From NCBI GenBank assembly GCA_027000105.1, contig JALTOP010000488.1:1-10147 (forward strand): a DNA stretch of 10,147 nt, read 5' to 3'. Made by a program: the position numbers and the translations under genes. This document shows positions 1 through 5,190 of this stretch, piece after piece (the stretch's first letter is position 1; every line of letters starts with the position of its first letter). Source of the DNA: Planctomycetaceae bacterium. Lineage in GTDB: Bacteria; Planctomycetota; Planctomycetia; Planctomycetales; Planctomycetaceae. The notes below the pieces were generated by a model that worked only from the letters and a program-made list of their open reading frames with translations, was not told where the DNA came from and made no database searches.

Positions 1-85
1 GCTTCCTCCGCTGAGCCCGAACATCTTGCCCCATCACAGCTACTGCAATTGCACAAAGAAAGAAACAGGTCTTTTTTCCACACAT
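1..85 (-). CDS. Secreted protein of unknown function, 5' end only
   Basis: Only the first 28 codons are in the window, so the function cannot be named. The N-terminus reads as a Sec signal peptide: MCGKK (basic n-region), a hydrophobic core of about residues 7-19 (CFFLCAIAVAVMG), then QDVRA-Q, with an A-x-A-like cleavage site (V-R-A) after residue 24. No lipobox is seen, so a periplasmic or exported protein is more likely than a lipoprotein. The ATG at 85-83 is chosen because the minus strand carries GAGGAAGAG upstream, with GAGGA ending about 9 bases before the start. The upstream region is long and free of genes and holds a plausible promoter about 250 bases away, so this looks like the first gene of its own transcript running left out of the window. 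Confidence 0.55.
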   Translation of the reverse strand, partial: MCGKKTCFFLCAIAVAVMGQDVRAQRRK

Positions 86-331
86 ATAAGCTCTTCCTCA
101 ACTCTGTTTCAACACGGCTTTTGTCCAGCACTCCCCGGCAGCGTATCCGCCCCGCAGGCCTACCCTGTTGCAGCTGCCTAAAAATCCCCAGCCCAACAAA
201 CATCTTCGGCCCGACAAGCGTAGCCTCAAAGGTGACCGCCCGTCTCCTCCCCACACATACCTGACGAGAGCAGGATATGTTCGCGATAAAATCAGGGAGC
301 GACAGTCTTTTACCAGAGAAATGATCGAATC
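86..331 (-). promoter_or_regulatory. Long, possibly structured 5' leader of the secreted-protein gene
   Basis: No gene is seen here. If the promoter at 338-366 is real, the transcript carries a leader of about 245 bases. Two foldable pieces are visible. At 255-280, ACATA+CCTG pairs with CAGG+TATGT across a 7-base loop with one bulged base (9 base pairs). At 137-178, GGCAGC pairs with GCTGCC and encloses an inner CAGG/CCTG hairpin (155-158 with 164-167). The 120-180 stretch is clearly more G-rich on the transcribed strand than its surroundings. I could not match it to cobalamin, TPP, SAM, c-di-GMP or Moco riboswitch consensus elements, so it is reported only as a candidate structured leader. 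Confidence 0.22.
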
Positions 332-337
332 AGTCAC

Positions 338-366
338 ATGTTAGCATGAACAAAGGATGCGGTCAA
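338..366 (-). promoter_or_regulatory. Candidate sigma70-like promoter for the leftward secreted-protein gene
   Basis: On the minus strand TTGACC (366-361, 5 of 6 matches to TTGACA) is followed after exactly 17 bases by TAACAT (343-338, 4 of 6 matches to TATAAT, with the key first A and last T). It points left toward the signal-peptide gene starting at 85. The downstream distance of about 245 bases is long, so another promoter nearer the gene is possible. The rest of 367-620 shows no gene or clear terminator. Confidence 0.35.
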
Positions 367-620
367 ACAAATATGTTCAAGCATTTATGGTTCTCACAGC
401 AGGCGATCCTCCCCGCGGCGTAACCGTTGCAAATCATCCAGGGACGATCGAAGGGCACGTTTCCCCTCTGCCCATAAACTGGCGCAATCACCCACAAACG
501 TTGGGGAAATTCGATGCCATTATTGATCTCAATTCATCAATCAGCAAATTCCGCAAAAGTGTTGAGCAAAACATTGCCTGAATTGAAAAGTAAGTGACGT
601 TTCAAACGGGGGCAAAACTC

Positions 621-1218
621 TCATTTTTCCTTTTTATTCGGAATTGCCTGCTTGCTGGTTGTCTGGAGAATCTTCTGCCACTTGGCTGCTTCCTCCGGTT
701 TTTCCCAGGCAGTGTAAAGATTGACCAGTCGCCTGGCCGCTTCAGTGATTCGTTTTTTTCTCCCTCGGGGATCTCCTTCTCGTGCTTTTTCAATCCTTCG
801 TAGCCGGCAATCAGCAATGGTTCGGCTTCGTCGAACTTCTTCTGACCAGACAACGCTTCGCCCAACAGGCTTTTCGAAATAGCGGTCAGCCAGTGATTGG
901 GGATGGTCTTTTCGAGAATCGTCAGGCCTTCCCGCAAGTATTTCTCAGCCGGGCCGTCCCCTGCTTATATTTCAGTAACTCCGACGAATATTGTACCAAT
1001 AGAATGGCAAATATGGGGCCATTCTCTTTTGCCTGTTTCCGTTTGGCTGTGATGTACTTGTCCAACAGTGGCAATGCAATATCCGCCTTGCCCGCTGACA
1101 GATAGGCCAACGCGAGGTTGTTCATCGATATCAGCGTACTGGGATGCTCCGGCCCCAACTTCGCTTTTGTGAGCTTGAGCATCTCTTCGAGAAGTTCCCA
1201 ATACCTGCCGGAACTGCC
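621..1218 (-). pseudogene. Decayed tetratricopeptide-repeat (TPR) gene, 5'-truncated with two frameshifts
   Basis: Three minus-strand segments in different frames join into one TPR-like protein. Segment one (1218 to about 960) contains LLEEMLKLTKAKLGPEHPST and then MNNLALAYLSAGKADIALPL. Segment two (about 957-760) begins AEKYLREGLTILEKT and continues GEALSGQKKFDEAEPLLIAG. Segment three (about 752-621) contains ITEAARRLVNLYTAWEKPEE, then AAKWQKIL, and ends at TGA 623-621. The frame changes fall in a G4 run (plus 958-961) and an A7 run (T7 on plus, 753-759); adding one base at each restores the family reading. An in-frame TAA at 1221-1219 closes the 5' side with no start codon of its own beyond an internal ATG at 1182. 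Such repeats are typical of planctomycete kinase-associated TPR proteins; no kinase domain is present. It is most likely a gene remnant. Sequencing error could explain the shifts but not the missing 5' part. Confidence 0.7.
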
Positions 1219-1305
1219 TTATGATAAACCATCAAAAGCCCGATAAACACCCCGGGGTCAGGATTAAATTACACGGGTTCCAAAAACAAGCTTGAGGCAA
1301 TGCTG

Positions 1306-1327
1306 GCCGACGAGCAAATGCGTCGGC
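1306..1327. repeat. Short hairpin, 7-bp stem with 8-nt loop
   Basis: GCCGACG (1306-1312) and CGTCGGC (1321-1327) are perfect inverted copies separated by AGCAAATG. There is no following T-run on either strand, so an intrinsic terminator is not supported. It may be a REP-like element or chance; other copies in the genome would decide. Confidence 0.4.
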
Positions 1328-1344
1328 AGGGCAGAATTGCCATT

Positions 1345-1361
1345 ATCGCTACAGTAGCGAT
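1345..1361. repeat. 17-nt perfect palindrome
   Basis: ATCGCTAC-A-GTAGCGAT is a perfect inverted repeat around the central base 1353. It sits 18 bases from the hairpin at 1306-1327 in the gene-free interval. It could be an operator-like site, a small hairpin or part of a mobile-element remnant; nothing in the sequence chooses among these. Confidence 0.4.
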
Positions 1362-1613
1362 CTGCCAAAGAGTCATCAAATCGTTTCCGTTTGGTTTTAT
1401 TTGAATGCAGAATCAGCAGATGATCCGGATTGAGATTTTGCTTGAATTTCGCGTGAAAAAATCGGAACTGAGGTGAATCGGCTTGAATTTTGGGCTTCAG
1501 TCGAGTGACTCAAACTGCGAAGTCTTGACAGGAATATGCAGTAAAAACCTTGCGAACCATCCCCCCCACCCAAAAAACAAAGGATTCAAAAAAGATTTTC
1601 GGGATTGAGTAAT

Positions 1614-2744
1614 TCACAGGCGGATGAAAATCTTCCGGCGGTACATCCAGAACAGGATCAGCCAGAAAAAGACCGCGACCATTGTGTATTGGACAATCTG
1701 GCCTTGCCAGCCTTCAAACCACACATCGGGCAAATGTGTGTGAAACAGTTTAATCGTCCAACCGCGAATCAAATGCTCCATTGTGTAGATTGTCAGCGGA
1801 TTCAAGCCGACAACAACCAGCGGAAACGCCCAGAAGCGGAAGCCGATTACGTCGATAATCAGATAGAAGACCACCAGCGCCCAGATGACGTACGCACCGC
1901 TAAAAAGAACCCAGGAAGGAGTCCATATCTTTTTGATGATCGGAACCATCCCCGATTCACTCAACAGCAGCCCCAGCCCCAAACAGACCGCTCCTCCAAC
2001 AAGAAGCCGAAAAACCTTGTTCCAGGGAGAAACATTTTCGTTGATCAGCAACTGACCACACATCACTCCCAAAAGCATGGTCACAAACGAGGGGATAAAG
2101 TTGAATGTGGAATATCCCCCAGGATTGTTGACAAACGGTTCAGGTCGAGGGAACAGATTCAGAAACCAGCGATTCCACTCGGAAAAAACATTATCGTTGA
2201 ATGCCCATGGATCCGGCCCTGGTGCAAATTGATAGAAAGCCCCAATGGTGGCAGCGAGAACAATTACCCCAACTATCACCTGCGTGATAAATTTACGTCC
2301 TACCATGAAAAACAGAAAACCGTAGCCCAATCCGATCTGCCCGACAACATCAATAAACGTCCAATTCGTCTGTTCCCGGCCGTTGGACCTCAGAAAAATA
2401 CAGAGAAGCACCAAAAGAAACGCTCGCCACCAGGCATGTCCCAATCGGCGTAAATAGCTATCCCCTCGCTTTTCCCGCTTGGTGTAGGAAAACGGCATCG
2501 AAACCCCAACCATGAACATGAACGCAGGTTGTATCATGTCCCACGGTGAGACCCCAAACGTATTGAATTGGCTGATCCAGTGAGGATGCGATACATAAAA
2601 GACGTAAGGCTCCAAAAATTCGCCACCTGGCTGTTTGGATGCCTGCACAATTCCAAACCCGCTGGAAGCGAGAATAAACATCACGAATCCGCGATAGGCA
2701 TCCAGAGAATATAACCGTTTCGACACCGTTCCTTTTTTCGCCAT
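1614..2744 (-). CDS. DUF5009/COG4299-type multi-pass membrane acyltransferase (HGSNAT/NagX-like)
   Basis: This 376-residue integral membrane protein has about ten hydrophobic segments (roughly 19-36, 67-86, 103-119, 128-147, 152-172, 215-233, 243-262, 275-297, 305-323, 350-367). Family signatures are the N-terminal RLYSLDAYRGF (10-20), the region SPWDMIQPAFMFMVGVSMPF (66-85), KKIWTPSWVLFSG (271-283) and NPLTIYTMEHL (315-325). The family is related to heparan-alpha-glucosaminide N-acetyltransferase, which moves an acetyl group across a membrane onto an amino sugar. The H53-P-H55-W56 stretch sits where relatives have the candidate catalytic His near a Trp, so H53 or H55 is the likely active residue (inference). 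The true acceptor is unknown. The start at ATG 2744-2742 is chosen because an in-frame TGA lies 12 codons upstream; a weak GGTGGGA precedes it. It lies 217 bases after the nitrate operon with its own candidate promoter, so a functional link to nitrate is not supported. Confidence 0.82.
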   Translation of the reverse strand: MAKKGTVSKRLYSLDAYRGFVMFILASSGFGIVQASKQPGGEFLEPYVFYVSHPHWISQFNTFGVSPWDMIQPAFMFMVGVSMPFSYTKREKRGDSYLRRLGHAWWRAFLLVLLCIFLRSNGREQTNWTFIDVVGQIGLGYGFLFFMVGRKFITQVIVGVIVLAATIGAFYQFAPGPDPWAFNDNVFSEWNRWFLNLFPRPEPFVNNPGGYSTFNFIPSFVTMLLGVMCGQLLINENVSPWNKVFRLLVGGAVCLGLGLLLSESGMVPIIKKIWTPSWVLFSGAYVIWALVVFYLIIDVIGFRFWAFPLVVVGLNPLTIYTMEHLIRGWTIKLFHTHLPDVWFEGWQGQIVQYTMVAVFFWLILFWMYRRKIFIRL

Positions 2745-2796
2745 CGTGATGATCCCACCCCAAAAGCAACAGAAAAAAAGTCAACCACTGTCCAGC

Positions 2797-2825
2797 ACCA
2801 TACCTGAGCCGGGAACCAGTTGCAA
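2797..2825 (-). promoter_or_regulatory. Candidate promoter of the acyltransferase gene
   Basis: On the minus strand TTGCAA (2825-2820, 4 of 6 to TTGACA), a 17-base spacer and TATGGT (2802-2797, 4 of 6 to TATAAT) would start transcription about 45 bases before the ATG at 2744. The -35 hexamer lies inside the second unit of a tandem 19-bp repeat, so a protein bound there would touch the promoter. Matches are modest. Confidence 0.3.
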
Positions 2826-2853
2826 TCTTTCTGGTCAGTTGTAATGTTTCTGG
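2816..2853 (-). repeat. Tandem 19-bp direct repeat (two abutting units), possible operator
   Basis: Read on the minus strand, CCAGAAACATTACAACTGA (2853-2835) is followed directly by CCAGAAAGATTGCAACTGG (2834-2816). The units match at 16 of 19 positions. The repeat lies upstream of, and overlaps, the candidate -35 of the acyltransferase gene. A 19-bp period places the units on nearly the same helix face only approximately (about 1.8 turns). It is consistent with a regulator site but no regulator is identified. Confidence 0.5.
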
Positions 2854-2961
2854 ACAGTGTTTGATTGGCGCGATCGCACGCAGTCATACACCACAGTGGC
2901 TTCCCTCCCCTGCCCTTGTTTCATGCTCCGGGTTCGGGATTGTTGCAGTCGAATCACCAAT

Positions 2962-5190
2962 TCAATAGGTACCAACTCGAAATATCGTCACCGCGCAGGC
3001 CTTGAAAGATGGTTGATGTGAATCGGGATCGAAAACGGCGTCAGTGAGATTGTTGGTCTGTTTGTAATGCATCGGAATAAATACCTGCCCGGGCTGAACA
3101 GAGTGGGTGAGAAAGGCTGTCGCTTTCATTTTTCCACGCTGGGATTTCACAAACACCCAATCGTTCATGCTGATCTCCCTCTTTTTGGCATCTGCCGGAT
3201 TGATTTCCACGAATGGATCGCTGGGGTACAGTTTGCGCAGCACGGCAGAGTTTTTCGTTCGTGTTTGTGTGTGCCACTGCGCCGCGGTTCCACGACCGGT
3301 AAGAAGGATGAACGGGTATTTTTCGGAGGTCGGCTCACTCAACGGGCGAGGTTCCTCGAACAGAAATTTCGCCCGTCCATCGGAGTGATAGAAACGTCCG
3401 TCTTCGTAAAGTCGCCTTTGATTCGATTCGAGTAGTCTGTCTCTGACTGCGTAAGATGAACCGAGATCCGGACAAGGCCACTGAACTCCCCCCATTTCAT
3501 CGAGCATGTTGTAATCTTCAATGCCCGTTATGTCGCAGGGTTGGCCTTTCGTCAGACGTTTGAGAATTTGAAAAACCGATTCGGGCGTTGTCCACTGTCG
3601 GAACATTTCCTCGCAGCCCCAATAGTGGGCAAGCAGCTTGAAAATTGAAAAATCCGACAGGGCCTGTCCGGGCGCTTTAGCGACTTTTTTTATCGTATTG
3701 ATGCGACGTTCTGAATTGATGAAAGTGCCCTGCTTCTCTCCCCAGCCAGCGGCTGGCAGCACCAAATCGGCCATTTTAGCGGTCTCTGTATTGTGATACA
3801 TATCCTGCACAACAAGAAAATCGAGTCGCTCAAGTATGTCACGAGACTGGTTCTGGTTAATCCAGGAATGCACCGAGTTCGTACAGATCACCCAAAGCCC
3901 CTTTATCTTTCCGCCGAGAATCCCGTCCATTATTTTGTGGTAGGGCCAACTATTGACAGAAGGTATGTCGCCTTCATCAATCGCAAGGATATCTGCCACT
4001 TCCTGACGATCTTCTTTCTTTGTGAAATCTCGCCCACCAAACAGGCTGGTTGTGTTACTGAAAAGTCGTGATCCCATCGCATTGCATTGACCGGTAATGG
4101 AGTTGGGGCCGGTTCCAGGTTTACCAATGTTCCCCGTCATCAGTGCAAGATTGATAATCGCCTGAGCGGTGCGCGTTCCTTGATAGCTCTGATTCACCCC
4201 CATTGTCCAATAGAAAGAGACGGCCTCTCCACCGGCGATAATCCGGGTCACATCTTTAAGCAATTGTGGTGTCAGGCCGGATTCTTCTACCGTACGTTGA
4301 AGTGAAAAATCCTGTACGAAACGCTGGTAGTTTTCGAATTGGTTCGTGTGCGAGTCGATAAAATCGCGATCAATCCAATCGTTTTCGATGAGAAGACGGG
4401 ATATTCCGTAAAAGAGCGACAGATCCCCCTTGGGACGAATCTGCAGATGCAAATCAGCCTGCATCGCTGTTTCAGTCAATCGTGGATCAATCACCACGAT
4501 AGTGGGATTGTTCCTGTTTCTTGTAACCCGCTCCCACATAATGGGATGGGCAATGCAGGGGTTTGCCCCGATAAAAACAATCACATCAGATTCTTCATAA
4601 TCCTGATAGGTGTAACCGGGAGCATCGAAGCCGAACGACTGCTTGTAAGCTGTGACCGCGGACGCCATGCACTGACGGGTGTTCCCATCGCCGTGCACGA
4701 AACCCATGCCAAATTTGGCCAGAGCACCAAGAAAAGCGACTTCTTCGTTGGGGAGTTGTCCACTCCCCAAAAAGGCGACCGAATCATTTCCGTACTTCTT
4801 TTGAATTGATTTGAATCGGTCAACAAACGTGGTCGCCGCAGTTTCCCAATCGACAGGTATCAATTTGCCAGCCTGATCGCGCAGAAGTGGTGTTGTTGCG
4901 CGATCCCCCGAATCAAGGACAGCCAACGCCTCCCATCCTTTCGGACAAGCCATCCCGAGATTGACCGGATATTCCGTTCTTGGGCTCAGGCTGATCGCTT
5001 CCCCATCTTTCAGATGGATATTCAAACCACACCCTGTCCCACAGAACCCGCAAGTCGTTGTCGTGACGGCATCCGGCTGTTTTCGAACTGGAAGCTGTCC
5101 CAGACCAAACCGTCCTGGCGAGCGAAGCAACTCACGCGTCAACGGCCCCTGTTTGCAGTGCAGAAGATTTTTTGCAAGATCGGATATCAA
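2962..5190 (-). CDS. nasA: Molybdopterin nitrate reductase catalytic subunit (NasA/NapA-like, cytoplasmic)
   Basis: This protein reduces nitrate to nitrite at a molybdenum bis-MGD centre; 742 residues. A proximal [4Fe-4S] cluster is bound by C47-x2-C50-x3-C54 and C82, with K84 in CPKG at the usual electron-relay position. The TRQCMASAV motif gives C174 as molybdenum ligand, as in Nas/Nap enzymes; DMSO and TMAO reductases use Ser. The cofactor-binding signature GTFINSERR (about 487-495) is present, and the C-terminal MGD domain begins around FILLTGRG. There is no twin-arginine signal, so the enzyme should be cytoplasmic. It lacks the C-terminal BFD-type [2Fe-2S] domain of Klebsiella-type NasA, which fits electrons arriving from the fused FeS/anchor protein just upstream. 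The start is TTG at 5190-5188, overlapping the previous gene's stop (TTGA), supported by GGGAGG nine bases upstream. Formate dehydrogenase is a less likely alternative, given the CMASAV motif and the nirB linkage. Confidence 0.85.
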   Translation of the reverse strand: MISDLAKNLLHCKQGPLTRELLRSPGRFGLGQLPVRKQPDAVTTTTCGFCGTGCGLNIHLKDGEAISLSPRTEYPVNLGMACPKGWEALAVLDSGDRATTPLLRDQAGKLIPVDWETAATTFVDRFKSIQKKYGNDSVAFLGSGQLPNEEVAFLGALAKFGMGFVHGDGNTRQCMASAVTAYKQSFGFDAPGYTYQDYEESDVIVFIGANPCIAHPIMWERVTRNRNNPTIVVIDPRLTETAMQADLHLQIRPKGDLSLFYGISRLLIENDWIDRDFIDSHTNQFENYQRFVQDFSLQRTVEESGLTPQLLKDVTRIIAGGEAVSFYWTMGVNQSYQGTRTAQAIINLALMTGNIGKPGTGPNSITGQCNAMGSRLFSNTTSLFGGRDFTKKEDRQEVADILAIDEGDIPSVNSWPYHKIMDGILGGKIKGLWVICTNSVHSWINQNQSRDILERLDFLVVQDMYHNTETAKMADLVLPAAGWGEKQGTFINSERRINTIKKVAKAPGQALSDFSIFKLLAHYWGCEEMFRQWTTPESVFQILKRLTKGQPCDITGIEDYNMLDEMGGVQWPCPDLGSSYAVRDRLLESNQRRLYEDGRFYHSDGRAKFLFEEPRPLSEPTSEKYPFILLTGRGTAAQWHTQTRTKNSAVLRKLYPSDPFVEINPADAKKREISMNDWVFVKSQRGKMKATAFLTHSVQPGQVFIPMHYKQTNNLTDAVFDPDSHQPSFKACAVTIFRVGTY

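Larger units (their letters stand above)
1219..1613. other. Gene-free interval between the TPR pseudogene and the acyltransferase
   Basis: No supported gene is seen. A hairpin lies at 1306-1327 and a 17-nt perfect palindrome at 1345-1361. A loose imperfect stem is visible near 1497-1525, where outer CTTC/GAAG arms enclose GAGTGACTC. A C7 tract is at 1561-1567. Two overlapping short reading frames on opposite strands (1261-1404 plus, 1269-1376 minus) were considered and not accepted. No clear Rho-independent terminator with a U-tract is seen after the acyltransferase stop at 1614. Confidence 0.5.
2786..2859. repeat. 10-bp inverted repeat flanking the acyltransferase promoter region
   Basis: CACTGTCCAG (2786-2795) and CTGGACAGTG (2850-2859) are perfect inverted copies 54 bases apart. 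The right arm overlaps the first unit of the tandem 19-bp repeat, and a variant CTGGTCAGT (2831-2839) lies at the unit junction, giving three related CTGGWCAGT motifs in 74 bases. These could be binding sites of one regulator or arms of a long loop. Confidence 0.45.

Noticed and set aside
357..581. Plus-strand 74-residue frame in the left gene-free region
   Set aside because: The only purine-rich stretch (AAAGG) touches the ATG, so there is no usable ribosome site. It overlaps the candidate leftward promoter and shows no known motif. It cannot be excluded fully but is not supported.
1261..1404. Open plus-strand stretch with LADEQMRRQGRIAII-like coding flavour
   Set aside because: The stretch has no ribosome site or well-placed start, is very short, contains a palindrome, and overlaps an equally weak 35-residue minus-strand frame (1376-1269). 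Both were left out.
1605..2453. Long plus-strand reading frame (282 residues) antisense to the acyltransferase
   Set aside because: It is full of Pro, Gln, Asn, Lys and Arg with no domain pattern, as expected from reading a membrane-protein gene backwards. The minus-strand frame has clear family motifs and helices.
2745..2961. Intrinsic terminator after nasA
   Set aside because: The inverted arms are 54 bases apart with no U-tract, and the small CCACTGTGG element is too short. No terminator could be supported.
5060..5190. Twin-arginine signal at the N-terminus of the nitrate reductase
   Set aside because: The first 46 residues have no RR motif followed by a hydrophobic stretch; scattered basic residues do not form a signal peptide.
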